In this document: positions 42,220 to 50,400 of the stretch, piece by piece
How positions within the stretch are numbered: position 1 is the stretch's first letter
How the letters are laid out: every line of letters starts with the position of its first letter
Source: Burkholderiaceae bacterium 16
GTDB taxonomy: Bacteria > Pseudomonadota > Gammaproteobacteria > Burkholderiales > Burkholderiaceae
Assembly (NCBI GenBank): GCA_000955785.1
Contig: JYOD01000084.1
Span: 44,298-108,297 of the forward strand
Direction of reading: 5' to 3'
Length of the DNA: 64,000 nt
Made by a program: the position numbers and the translations under genes
Notes under the pieces: model-generated
Seen by the model: the letters and a program-made list of their open reading frames with translations, nothing else
Told to the model about the DNA's origin: nothing
Databases searched by the model: none

Positions 42220-42867
42220 ATGGCCCTCGTCAGCAGAACCGATCTGCGCCTGTCCCGCTTGCGCTTTCCCTTCGCGGTGCGCGTCGACGCACTGCGTGGC
42301 AGCGCGCGCCTGCGCGACGCCAACGCGCGGCGCGAGGTGTGGCCGGGGAATCCGTTCGTGGTCCCTGCCTTTTCATATTTCGATTGCGATTTGCTGCCGG
42401 CGCCTGGGCGCAGCGCGGTTATCGCGCTGCGCGCGGTGCCGGACGACGCCTGTCCGCGCATGACGCTGGCCGCCACGCCGGGCGGCACATACCCCATGCA
42501 GAAATACTGGTCGCGCGCCCTCGCCAGCGAGATGTTCGAACAGCCCAGGCTGGCCTGGAATGCGGCACTGGTGGCCGAGCGCTGGCAGGCCACGCCGCGT
42601 TTGGTACGCGCACGCCTGTTCGCGGAAGGCGAATCGCTGCGCACCCTGCTGCGCGAGCAGCGGGTAGCGCATACGATCTACCTGCTTGCGATGGACAAGG
42701 ACGCACCCCCCGAGTGGCTGGCCAGGCAAGTGGGACTGGCGGGCGTCGCTGCGTTAAGGGCCGCCTGCGCCAACACGCTAGGCCCCTCTGCCCTGAGCTT
42801 GCTGGCGGACAGAAGCAGCCAGGCTGCCCCTGCCGGACTCCGTCCGGCATTCACGCTGGCGGCCTGA
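42220..42867 (+). CDS. Protein with an AraC-like C-terminal segment
   Basis: A 215-residue protein starting MALVSRTDLRLSRLRFPFAV. The C-terminal third, RLFAEGESLRTLLREQRVAHTIYLLAMDKDAPPEWLARQVGLAGVAALRAACANTLGPSA, resembles one AraC-type helix-turn-helix pair, but the match is partial. The N-terminal part (FRPFAVRVDALRGSARLRD, VVPAFSYFDCDLLPAPG) is not recognised. It lies 130 bases after the Crp/Fnr gene on the same strand. Possibly a regulator with an unusual sensor; could be a decayed AraC member. Fifty-odd residues at the end are Ala-rich. Confidence 0.55.
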   Translation: MALVSRTDLRLSRLRFPFAVRVDALRGSARLRDANARREVWPGNPFVVPAFSYFDCDLLPAPGRSAVIALRAVPDDACPRMTLAATPGGTYPMQKYWSRALASEMFEQPRLAWNAALVAERWQATPRLVRARLFAEGESLRTLLREQRVAHTIYLLAMDKDAPPEWLARQVGLAGVAALRAACANTLGPSALSLLADRSSQAAPAGLRPAFTLAA

Positions 42868-43181
42868 AGCACCGCCTCCGGCTTCACTTCATTGCGGCCC
42901 TCACGGCGCTTGTAAAAAACCTGCGGCGTTTGTAAAAAGCACTGGCCTGCCTGCGGTCCATAGTGCCCGGCATGTGCGGGGCCGTGAACATCGCGCCCTT
43001 GCCCTGCTGGTGGCGGCAAAAGAAAAGCAAGGCCCGCGAGACGCGCAAACCGTCGCCAGCCGGTCCGTTGCGGGGCGCACGCGATCTCGGGTGACCGGCA
43101 GGTGGCATGGATACCCGCAGCGTGGCACGCGCCTTGCAGCCCTCCATTAACGCGGCATTCCGCCGCGCCATGGAGAGCACA
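42868..43181. other. Intergenic region with spaced direct repeats
   Basis: A 314-base spacer before the Gln/Gly-rich gene. It holds GGCGCTTGTAAAAA at 42905-42918 and GGCGTTTGTAAAAA at 42925-42938, nearly identical and exactly 20 bases apart. The rest is GC-rich without recognisable genes. The repeats may be an operator for the downstream gene. Confidence 0.55.
42905..42938 (+). promoter_or_regulatory. Two GGCG(C/T)TTGTAAAAA repeats, 20-bp period
   Basis: The 14-base direct repeats differ at one position and start 20 bases apart, two helical turns, so a dimeric protein would meet them on one face of the DNA. They lie about 245 bases upstream of the Q/G-rich gene and 38 bases after the AraC-like gene's stop. 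Function unassigned. Confidence 0.45.
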
Positions 43182-43427
43182 ATGGGACAGCAACAGCAAC
43201 CCGGCCAAGGCCAGCAAGACCAAAGCAAGCAACAGCAGCAATCCGGTCAGCAAGGCGGCCAGTCCGGCAGTCAGGACCAGAAGGGCGGCCAGCAACAGCA
43301 GCAGGACCGTGGTCAAGGCCAGCAAGGCGGCCAGCATGACAAGCAAGGACAACAGGGCCAAAAGGCCGACCAGGCTGGGCAGCAAAACCAGCAAGGCCAG
43401 AAAAGCGGCCAGCAAGGCCAGCGTTAA
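43182..43427 (+). CDS. Small Gln/Gly-rich low-complexity protein
   Basis: An 81-residue protein composed almost only of Gln, Gly, Lys, Asp and Ser (GQQGGQSGSQDQKGGQQQQQDRGQGQQGG...). ATG 43182 follows GGAGAGCACA, an excellent ribosome site; the frame is also open upstream. There is no signal peptide or membrane segment and no cysteine. The composition recalls desiccation- or stress-related hydrophilic proteins and KGG-type motifs, but no family is claimed. Expected to be disordered. A strong terminator follows at 43483. Confidence 0.7.
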   Translation: MGQQQQPGQGQQDQSKQQQQSGQQGGQSGSQDQKGGQQQQQDRGQGQQGGQHDKQGQQGQKADQAGQQNQQGQKSGQQGQR

Positions 43428-43482
43428 TCACTTGCCGGCATAACGAATTGGCTCGCGGCGGCAATCAAGGCCGCCGCCCGGC

Positions 43483-43517
43483 GCCGCCTCCGCGTGCTTG
43501 CGTGGAGGCGGCTTTTT
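43483..43517 (+). terminator. Intrinsic terminator after Q/G-rich gene
   Basis: GCCGCCTCC 43483-43491 pairs with GGAGGCGGC 43504-43512, twelve-base loop, five T at 43513-43517. It lies between the rightward Q/G-rich gene and the leftward end of mhpE, 124 bases before the mhpE stop. Confidence 0.8.
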
Positions 43518-43640
43518 GTTTGAGTTGGATTGAGGAATGGCAGCAGGCTGGCGGGCGACGCCATGGATCATGCTGACGCCTTACCCCGGTGGCGGCGGCG
43601 GTTTGCCTTGCTGCCGCAAACCGGCGCCGGATGGCCCTTG

Positions 43641-44705
43641 TCAGGCGGCATCCCGGGCAACGGCCCTCGCACCTTTTTCCTCGCTGGCCTTGCGCGCCTC
43701 CAGCAAATCCAGCGCCACGTCGACGATCATGTCTTCCTGCCCGCCCACCATGCGCCGGCGCCCGAGTTCGACCAGCACGTCGACCGTCTTCAGGCCATAT
43801 TTGCTCGCCGCGGCCTCGCTGTGGCGCAGGAAACTGGAATACACGCCCGCATAGCCCAGCGCCAGCGTTTCGCGGTCGACCCGCACCGGCCGGTCCTGCA
43901 GCGGACGCACGATGTCGTCGGCGGCATCCATCAGCTTGTAGAGGTCGCAGCCGTGGTTCCATCCCATGCGCTCCGCCGCCGCGATAAAGACTTCCAGCGG
44001 CGCATTGCCGGCGCCGGCCCCCATGCCGGCAAGGCTGGCGTCGACGCGGTCGCAGCCCTCCTCCACCGCCACGATGCTGTTGGCCACGCCCAGGCTCAGG
44101 TTGTGGTGGGCGTGCATGCCGGTCCGGGTTTCCGGCTTCAGCACGTCCTTGAAGGCGCGGAAGCGCTCGCGGACATCGTTCATGGTCAGCGCGCCGCCCG
44201 AGTCCACCACGTAGCAGCAGGTGGCGCCGTAGCTCTCCATCAGCTTTGCCTGCGCGGCGAGGTGCTGGGGCGTGGTCATGTGGCTCATCATCAGGAAACC
44301 GACCGCCTCCATGCCCAGGTGGCGGGCGTACTCGATATGCTGGCGCGACACGTCCGCCTCGGTGCAATGCGTGGCCACGCGAACGATACGCGCGCCGGCG
44401 TCATGGGCGGCCTTGAGATCATGGACGGTGCCGATGCCGGGCAGCAGCAAGGTGGCGACCTTGGCATGGCTGACCACGCTGGCCACCGCTTCGATCCATT
44501 CCAGGTCCGTATGGGCGCCAAAGCCATAGTTGAAGCTGGACCCCTGCAGGCCATCGCCATGCGCCACTTCGATGGAGTCGACCCTGGCCTCATCGAGGAC
44601 CCTGGCGATCCGGACGGCTTGTTCGATGCTGTACTGGTGACGGACGGCGTGGCTGCCGTCGCGCAGCGTCACGTCGGAGATATAGAGTTTCTTCTGGTCT
44701 TGCAT
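43641..44705 (-). CDS. mhpE: MhpE, 4-hydroxy-2-oxovalerate aldolase
   Basis: A 354-residue class II aldolase of the DmpG/BphI/MhpE type that cleaves 4-hydroxy-2-oxovalerate to pyruvate and acetaldehyde. The N-terminal DVTLRDGSHAVRHQYS (residues 10-25) contains metal and substrate residues, HMHHNLSLGVANS-like GMHAHHNLSLGVANSIVAVEEGCDRVDASLAGMGAGAGNAPLEV holds the His pair, and DLYKLMDAADDIVRPL is the C-terminal helix contacting MhpF. It works as a complex with MhpF, channelling acetaldehyde. Last gene of the mhp operon, 27 bases after mhpF. Confidence 0.95.
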   Translation of the reverse strand: MQDQKKLYISDVTLRDGSHAVRHQYSIEQAVRIARVLDEARVDSIEVAHGDGLQGSSFNYGFGAHTDLEWIEAVASVVSHAKVATLLLPGIGTVHDLKAAHDAGARIVRVATHCTEADVSRQHIEYARHLGMEAVGFLMMSHMTTPQHLAAQAKLMESYGATCCYVVDSGGALTMNDVRERFRAFKDVLKPETRTGMHAHHNLSLGVANSIVAVEEGCDRVDASLAGMGAGAGNAPLEVFIAAAERMGWNHGCDLYKLMDAADDIVRPLQDRPVRVDRETLALGYAGVYSSFLRHSEAAASKYGLKTVDVLVELGRRRMVGGQEDMIVDVALDLLEARKASEEKGARAVARDAA

Positions 44706-44732
44706 GACAGTCTTTCCTGATGAGCGGCCGCG

Positions 44733-45683
44733 TCAGGCGGCAGCGCGTTGGGCAAGCATGGCGCCGGCCATGCGCCTGGCGATGGTCAGCGCGGCGCTGG
44801 TCATGATGTCGAGGTTCCCGGCATAGGCGGGAAGATAGTGGGCGGCGCCCTCCACCTCCAGGAACACCGAAGTCTTGAGCCCGCTCACCCGCCCCACGCC
44901 CGGCACCACCAGCGGCGCATTGGCCGGGATCGTTTCGAACTGCACCTTCTGCTTGAGGCGGTACCCGGGCACATACTGCTGCACCTCGGCGGCCATGGCT
45001 TCGATCGACACGGCGACGGCGTCCCGGTCCGCCATCTCGCTCAGGCAGTAAACCGTGTCGCGCATGATGAGCGGCGGCTCGGCAGGATTGAGCACGATGA
45101 TGGCCTTGCCCTTCCTGGCCCCGCCGATCGCTTCGATCGCCTTCGAGGTGGTCTCGGTGAATTCGTCGATATTGGCGCGCGTGCCGGGGCCCGCGCTCTT
45201 GCTGGAGATGCTCGCGACGATCTCGGCGTACAGCACCGGCACAACGCGGGAGACAGCGGCCACCATGGGAATGGTGGCCTGTCCGCCGCAGGTGACCATA
45301 TTGACGTTGTGCGCGTCGAGATGGGCGTCGCCGTTGACCACCGGGATGCAGTACGGGCCGATGGCCGCCGGCGTCAGGTCGATCATGCGCAGCGACGGGC
45401 GCAGGCCGCGCAGGAACGCATCGTTCTTCACGTGCGCGCCGGCGCTGGTGGCATCGAACACGATGTCGATGTCGCCGAACACGGGCAGGCGCGTCAATCC
45501 TTCCACGCCCTCGTGGGTGGTCGCCACGCCGAGGCGCGCGGCGCGTGCCAGGCCGTCCGATGCCGGGTCGATGCCGACCATCGCGCCCATCTCGATCTGC
45601 TCGCCGTGGCGCATGATCTTGATCATCAGGTCCGTGCCGATGTTGCCGGAACCGATGATGGCGGCTTTCAGCTTGCGGGTCAT
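44733..45683 (-). CDS. mhpF: MhpF, acylating acetaldehyde dehydrogenase
   Basis: A 316-residue enzyme that oxidises acetaldehyde with NAD and CoA to acetyl-CoA. Motifs: AAIIGSGNIGTDLMIKIMRHG (NAD site), FDATSAGAHVKNDAFLRG, and the catalytic Cys in VNMVTCGGQATIPMVAAVSRV. The partner aldolase MhpE follows in the operon. Start ATG 45683 (MTRKLKAA) has AGGAG eight bases before; an ATG ten codons upstream is less likely. It is separated from mhpD by a Bug receptor gene, an unusual insertion for this operon. Confidence 0.94.
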   Translation of the reverse strand: MTRKLKAAIIGSGNIGTDLMIKIMRHGEQIEMGAMVGIDPASDGLARAARLGVATTHEGVEGLTRLPVFGDIDIVFDATSAGAHVKNDAFLRGLRPSLRMIDLTPAAIGPYCIPVVNGDAHLDAHNVNMVTCGGQATIPMVAAVSRVVPVLYAEIVASISSKSAGPGTRANIDEFTETTSKAIEAIGGARKGKAIIVLNPAEPPLIMRDTVYCLSEMADRDAVAVSIEAMAAEVQQYVPGYRLKQKVQFETIPANAPLVVPGVGRVSGLKTSVFLEVEGAAHYLPAYAGNLDIMTSAALTIARRMAGAMLAQRAAA

Positions 45684-45709
45684 GTAGTTCTCCTGTTGCT
45701 TGTTTCGCG

Positions 45710-46687
45710 TCATTCCACGCTGGCGCCGCTGGCCTTGACCAGCGGGGCCCAGCGCGTGCTTTCGCTGTTGAGGAAGGCGCCGAACTGCTGCGGCGTCATG
45801 GGCAGCGCTTCCAGCCCTTGGTCGGCAAAGCGCTTGGTCACCTCGGGTGCCTTGAGCGCCTTGACCGCTGCCTCGTTGAGACGCGCGACGATGGCGTCAG
45901 GCGTGCCGGTCTTGACCACCATGCCGAACCAGACGCCGGCATCCAGCCCGCCAATGCCAAGCTCGGAGAGCGTGCGCACGTCCTGCAGCAAAGGCGAGCG
46001 GCGAGGCGCCGCGATGGCCAGCGGCTTGACCTTGCCGCCCTTGATCAGCGGCGAGGTGGTGATCACCGGGTCGAACATCATGTCGACCTGTCCTGCCATC
46101 ACATCCTGCAAGGCCGGGGCCGAGCCCTTGTAGGCCACGTGGGTCATATGGCCGCCGGCCTTGTCGGCAAACAGGCCGCCCAGCAGGTGCCCGATCGAGC
46201 CAATGCCCTGCGAGGCATAGTTCACGCCGTCTGGCTTGCTCCTGGATAGCGCCACCAGTTCCTTGACGGAATTGACCGGGCTGCCCTGCGGCACCACCAG
46301 CACGAGCGGCGACGAAGCCAGCGCCGTCACCGGCTTGAAATCCTTGAGCGGGTCGTACGAGAAATTGCGGTACAGGCCAGGATTGATCGCGAACATTTCG
46401 GTGGCGGCCACAAACAGGGTGTAGCCGTCCGCATCGGCACGCTTGACCGATTGCGCCGCAATCTGGCCGCCACCGCCGGGCCGGTTCTCGACCACGACCG
46501 GCTTGCCGAGACCGGTTTGCATCTGCTGCGCCATCTGGCGCGCAATCATGTCGGTCACGCCGCCGGCGGGGAACGGCACGACGATGGTCAGCGGCCGGCT
46601 GGGAAAGGTGTCGGCCATGGCGGGGGCGTTGGCAGCCAGGCCGGCGGTCACGAGCAGTGCTGCCAGGATGGGTTTTGCGTATTTCAT
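45710..46687 (-). CDS. Bug/TctC-type receptor inside the mhp operon
   Basis: A 325-residue periplasmic binding protein of the Bug/TctC family, with a signal peptide ending in MADTFP-type sequence (residues 1-25: MKYAKPILAALLVTAGLAANAPAMA) and the fold-specific FPSRPLTIVVPFPAGGVTDMIARQ, VVVENRPGGGGQIAAQSVKRADADGYTLF and NYASQGIGSIGHLLGGLF blocks. Bug proteins bind small carboxylates and often act as orphan receptors in Burkholderiales. Its place between mhpD and mhpF makes phenylpropionate or a pathway product a plausible ligand. Confidence 0.9.
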   Translation of the reverse strand: MKYAKPILAALLVTAGLAANAPAMADTFPSRPLTIVVPFPAGGVTDMIARQMAQQMQTGLGKPVVVENRPGGGGQIAAQSVKRADADGYTLFVAATEMFAINPGLYRNFSYDPLKDFKPVTALASSPLVLVVPQGSPVNSVKELVALSRSKPDGVNYASQGIGSIGHLLGGLFADKAGGHMTHVAYKGSAPALQDVMAGQVDMMFDPVITTSPLIKGGKVKPLAIAAPRRSPLLQDVRTLSELGIGGLDAGVWFGMVVKTGTPDAIVARLNEAAVKALKAPEVTKRFADQGLEALPMTPQQFGAFLNSESTRWAPLVKASGASVE

Positions 46688-46738
46688 GTTGTCTCCTTGT
46701 GTATTTCTAATGGGGTAAATCGCTTGCTGCGCGGCGCG

Positions 46739-47530
46739 CTAGCCCTGTGCGAACCGTGCCCGCACACTGCCGATACCGCTGATGCGGGCCTCGAAGCACT
46801 GCCCCGGTCCGGCGGCGGCCATCGGGCCGAGCGCGCCGGTCAGGATCAGGTCGCCGGCGCGCAGCGGGTCACCCAGCGAGGCCAGCTTCCGGGCCAGCCA
46901 GACCGCGGCGTTGAGCGGATGGCCAAGGCAATCCGCACCCGAACCCATGGAGACGCGCTCGTCGTCCCGCAGCATTTCCATCCTCACCATCTTCAGGTCC
47001 AGGCCGGCCAGCGGCACGGGCACCGCGCCCAGCACCACGAGGCCGCTGGAGGCGTTGTCAGCCACGGTATCCACGTATGAGATGTCCCAGTTGCGGATGC
47101 GGCTGCCGACCACTTCAATCGCAGGTAGGACGTAGGCCACGGCATTGATCAGGTCGACCAGCGTGGCATCCTCGCCCGTCACATCGCGGCTCAGCACCAG
47201 CGCGATCTCGGCTTCCGCCTTCGGCTGCAGGGTGCGCGCGACCGGAATCGGCTCGTCGTCGCCGAAGACCATGTCGGCAAACAGCGTGCCGAAGTCGGGT
47301 TGCTCCACGCCAAGCTGGCGCTGCACCGCTGGCGAAGTCAGGCCGATCTTGCGGCCCACCACGCGGCGGCCCTGGGCCCGCCACGCGTCGACGTTGGCGC
47401 GCTGGATGGCATAGGCCATCGCTGCATCGCCCGGCGGGATTTCGCCGCGCAGCGGTTCAACCGGCGTGCGCGTCTGCTCTGCCTCGCGCAGCCGCCTGGC
47501 GAGCGCGAGCGTCATTTCCTGGTTTGACAT
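46739..47530 (-). CDS. mhpD: MhpD, 2-hydroxypentadienoate hydratase
   Basis: A 263-residue fumarylacetoacetate-hydrolase-fold hydratase that adds water to 2-hydroxypenta-2,4-dienoate to form 4-hydroxy-2-oxovalerate. Visible: VGRKIGLTSPAVQRQLGVEQPDFGTLFADM, AEAEIALVLSRD (metal-binding Glu residues), LPAIEVVGSRIRNWDI and DNASSGLVVLG, all as in MhpD/BphH. Start MSNQEMTLALARRLREAE at 47530 has AGGACC before it. It lies 17 bases after mhpB and 51 before the Bug gene. Confidence 0.93.
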   Translation of the reverse strand: MSNQEMTLALARRLREAEQTRTPVEPLRGEIPPGDAAMAYAIQRANVDAWRAQGRRVVGRKIGLTSPAVQRQLGVEQPDFGTLFADMVFGDDEPIPVARTLQPKAEAEIALVLSRDVTGEDATLVDLINAVAYVLPAIEVVGSRIRNWDISYVDTVADNASSGLVVLGAVPVPLAGLDLKMVRMEMLRDDERVSMGSGADCLGHPLNAAVWLARKLASLGDPLRAGDLILTGALGPMAAAGPGQCFEARISGIGSVRARFAQG

Positions 47531-47547
47531 GGTTGGTCCTGGTTGGG

Positions 47548-48498
47548 TTATGCGTGCGCGGTGGCGGGCTGTGCCTGCATCACGCCGAAGCCTGCGATCC
47601 ATTCGTCGATGGGCCGGTAGTACTCGATCGATGCCTGGTAAGGCCCGGCGGCAGCCAGCGCGCCAAATGCGGCGATCCAGGTGCGGATCTCGTGCGCCGA
47701 CTTGCCGGCGTCGCGCGTGATGTCGTCATTGCGCATCGCATCCACCCCGCCCAGGTTGCCGCTGGCGAGCAGTTCCAGGAAAACCCGGTCCCATGCCGGA
47801 TTGAGCGGATGCAGGGGGCTGTCGCCCTTGGTGAACGCTTGCGCGGCGGCCACGGTGCGCGCCTGGCGGGCAGCACGCGACTCGGGCGATGGATTGCGCC
47901 CGGCAATCAGGCGCTCGGCGACCTCCGCGCTGGCCGATGTGATCTCCGGCACTGGCGGCTCATGCGAGATGCCGCCCGAGCCCACCACCAGCACGCGCTT
48001 GCCCAGGCCTTGCAGGAAGCCACCGATGGCCTCGCCCAGCAGCCGCGCACGGCGGCACGTCGCCATGGGCGGCGCCACCGAGTTGATGAAGACGGGAATC
48101 ACCGGGCACTGGCCGAGCCCACCCAGCAACACTTCCAGCGCCTGCGCGCAGCCGTGGTCCACCTGCATGCGGTACGACACGGCCACGTCCACGTCGCTGG
48201 CCAGCACGGCCTGCGCCATCGCAAGGGCGGTGCCGCGGGGCACATCGAGCGGGCCGGCGAGGCTCTTGAAGTCGCCGATGGCACTGGCTTCGACGCCGAT
48301 ACAGAACTGCGGCATCACGTCATAAAAGAATCCATTGAAATGATCCGGAGCGAAGACCACCACCAGTTCCGGCGCAAAGGCCTGTACCCGGGCACGCGCC
48401 GCGGCCTGCACGCGCTCCACTTCGGCCACGATCTCCGGTGCGGGATCGTAATAGCCGTGCAGCGGCGTATGGGACAGGCATTCGAGATGCATCGGCAT
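47548..48498 (-). CDS. mhpB: MhpB, 2,3-dihydroxyphenylpropionate 1,2-dioxygenase
   Basis: A 316-residue class III (LigB-type) extradiol dioxygenase that opens the ring of 2,3-dihydroxyphenylpropionate by meta cleavage. Typical features: N-terminal LECLSHTPLHGYYDP with an iron-ligand histidine, FAPDHFNGFFYDVMPQFCIGVEA (second ligand region), SYRMQVDHGCAQALEVLLGG, and VVGSGGISHEPPVPE. Start ATG 48498 follows GGGGAGCCTGAC. It begins one base after the mhpA stop, so the two are translationally coupled. Confidence 0.95.
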   Translation of the reverse strand: MPMHLECLSHTPLHGYYDPAPEIVAEVERVQAAARARVQAFAPELVVVFAPDHFNGFFYDVMPQFCIGVEASAIGDFKSLAGPLDVPRGTALAMAQAVLASDVDVAVSYRMQVDHGCAQALEVLLGGLGQCPVIPVFINSVAPPMATCRRARLLGEAIGGFLQGLGKRVLVVGSGGISHEPPVPEITSASAEVAERLIAGRNPSPESRAARQARTVAAAQAFTKGDSPLHPLNPAWDRVFLELLASGNLGGVDAMRNDDITRDAGKSAHEIRTWIAAFGALAAAGPYQASIEYYRPIDEWIAGFGVMQAQPATAHA

Positions 48499-48499
48499 G

Positions 48500-50365
48500 T
48501 CAGGCTCCCCGGGCAAAGGCGATCGCGCGGCCGGGCACCGGCGCCGCATCCGGCTGGGCAGGCAGTACGCCCGAGGCAGCAGATGCCGCCGGCGACACGT
48601 CGGCCAGGGCAAGCTTCCCGGCCAGCGCCTGGATGGCCTCCGACACCTGCTGCGGCGAGCACATGCCGGCCACGAAGCGGTCGGGACGCAGCAGCACCAC
48701 GGAGTCCGGCACCTTGCCGAACCATTCTTTGAGGCGCCCGGCGGCATCGCCGATGGCAATCACGCCGTCCGGCACATCGTCGCGATAGGCGAGCTGCGTA
48801 TCGGGCTTGGCCATCACGAAACAGGCGCCCAGCTTTTCCCAGACGGCACGCGCTTGCGGCGTCAGGCCGAAGGTCGGGTCGGCACCCCAGGCAACAATGG
48901 CAAAGCGATTGCCGATCACGTCGTCGAGGCGCACCGTATGGCCTTCCTCGGTCCGCACCATCGGCTGGATGAACATGCGCCCGACCGGCGACCCGCCGGC
49001 CGGATCGCGGCCGTGGACAAGCCTTCCCACCAGCGAATCCCGTTTCTCGCTCATCAGCCCCAGCATGCGTCCCAGCGGCGAGTTGCCGGAACGCTCCAGC
49101 AAGCGCGCGAGAAAGCCGTCTTCCCCCTGGCGCCCGGGCAACAGCACCACCCCGGATTCGTAGCGCGGCATGGGCTTGAAGCGCATCTCCACGAAGTACT
49201 GCTTTACCGACGGGAACACATTCAGCACCCGCGTCAGGCCGTCGCGCAGCGACGCACCGAAGCGGCTGGCGGGCGCGAAGATGTCGCCCGCCACTTCCGA
49301 CAGGTGGATCATCGAGCGCGCATGCGCGCGGCGCTCCGTGCCATAGGTGTCGAGCAAGCGGTCCTGCGCCACGCCCTTGACCACCATCGCCAGCTTCCAG
49401 CCCAGGTTGCTCGCATCGCGGACGCCGCTGTTGTAGCCCTGCCCCTGCCAGACCGGCATGATGTGCGCGGCGTCGCCCGCCAGCAGCACGCGGTTGACGC
49501 GGAACGTGCGCGCCAGCCGCGCGTTGTGCGTATAGACGCGCTTGCGGATGTAGTCGACCTTGTCCGGCTCGGCCACCACCTTGCGGATCAGCGCGGCGAG
49601 GTTTTCCGGCCGGGACAACTCCTCTTCCGTCTCGCCGGGCATGACCATGAATTCGAAGCGGCGGATCCCGTGCGGCAGCGCGGCCGAGACATAGGGGCGG
49701 GTCGGGTCGCAATGCATGTAGATATGCGGCGTGCCGATCGGGTCGTTGCGCACGTCGACCACAATCCACTGGTTCGGCTTGGTGCGCCCTTCGAACGGCA
49801 CATCGAGCGTGCGCCGCACGATGCTGTTGCCGCCATCGCAGCCCACCATATAGGCGGCGCGGATCGACGTGACCCGCCCCTGAGCGTCTTCCGCGCTGAG
49901 GGTCACGCCATGTTCGTCCTGTGTGAAGGCCGCGATGCCGTGGCCCAGCAGGACCTTCACATGCGCAAAGCGCTGCAGGCCGTCATACAGGATGCGGTCG
50001 GCCAGCGGCTGGATGAAGGCGTTTCGGCGGGACCAGCCAAACTCGTCGGTGCGCGGCTCGATCGATGCAAAGCAGCGGCCGGTATGCGTGACGAAGCGCA
50101 TCCAGTGGTGCGGCGTGGTATGCGGCAGCAGCGCATCGGCCAGGCCGACCGACTGGAACACGCGCAGTGCCTCGTCGTCGAGCCCGATGGCGCGGGGATA
50201 GTCGATGATCTGGTCCAGCTTCTCGACCAGCACGACGCGCACGCCCTGCAGGCCAAGGATATTGGCGATCATCAGGCCAACCGGCCCGGCGCCGATGATG
50301 GCGACGTCGGTGGCAAGATCCTGCGGACGAGCGTCTCCGCCCGCCATCTCGATGGCGTTGTTCAT
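48500..50365 (-). CDS. mhpA: MhpA, 3-(3-hydroxyphenyl)propionate hydroxylase
   Basis: A 621-residue FAD-dependent aromatic monooxygenase of the MhpA/phenol hydroxylase type. FAD motif VAIIGAGPVGLMIANILGLQGVRVVLVEK (about 21-49), YMVGCDGGNSIVRRTLDVPFEGRT (DG motif), and RVLLAGDAAHIMPVWQGQGYNSGVRDASNLGWKLAMVVKG (GD motif) are complete. Thioredoxin-like C-terminal domain reads about 520-590. Start at 50365 after GAGGAG. It hydroxylates 3-HPP to 2,3-dihydroxyphenylpropionate using NADH and oxygen. Second gene of the mhpCABD operon. Confidence 0.95.
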   Translation of the reverse strand: MNNAIEMAGGDARPQDLATDVAIIGAGPVGLMIANILGLQGVRVVLVEKLDQIIDYPRAIGLDDEALRVFQSVGLADALLPHTTPHHWMRFVTHTGRCFASIEPRTDEFGWSRRNAFIQPLADRILYDGLQRFAHVKVLLGHGIAAFTQDEHGVTLSAEDAQGRVTSIRAAYMVGCDGGNSIVRRTLDVPFEGRTKPNQWIVVDVRNDPIGTPHIYMHCDPTRPYVSAALPHGIRRFEFMVMPGETEEELSRPENLAALIRKVVAEPDKVDYIRKRVYTHNARLARTFRVNRVLLAGDAAHIMPVWQGQGYNSGVRDASNLGWKLAMVVKGVAQDRLLDTYGTERRAHARSMIHLSEVAGDIFAPASRFGASLRDGLTRVLNVFPSVKQYFVEMRFKPMPRYESGVVLLPGRQGEDGFLARLLERSGNSPLGRMLGLMSEKRDSLVGRLVHGRDPAGGSPVGRMFIQPMVRTEEGHTVRLDDVIGNRFAIVAWGADPTFGLTPQARAVWEKLGACFVMAKPDTQLAYRDDVPDGVIAIGDAAGRLKEWFGKVPDSVVLLRPDRFVAGMCSPQQVSEAIQALAGKLALADVSPAASAASGVLPAQPDAAPVPGRAIAFARGA

Positions 50366-50400
50366 GTCTCCTCTCCTGCTGTTTCGCGGATCTGGCGGGC

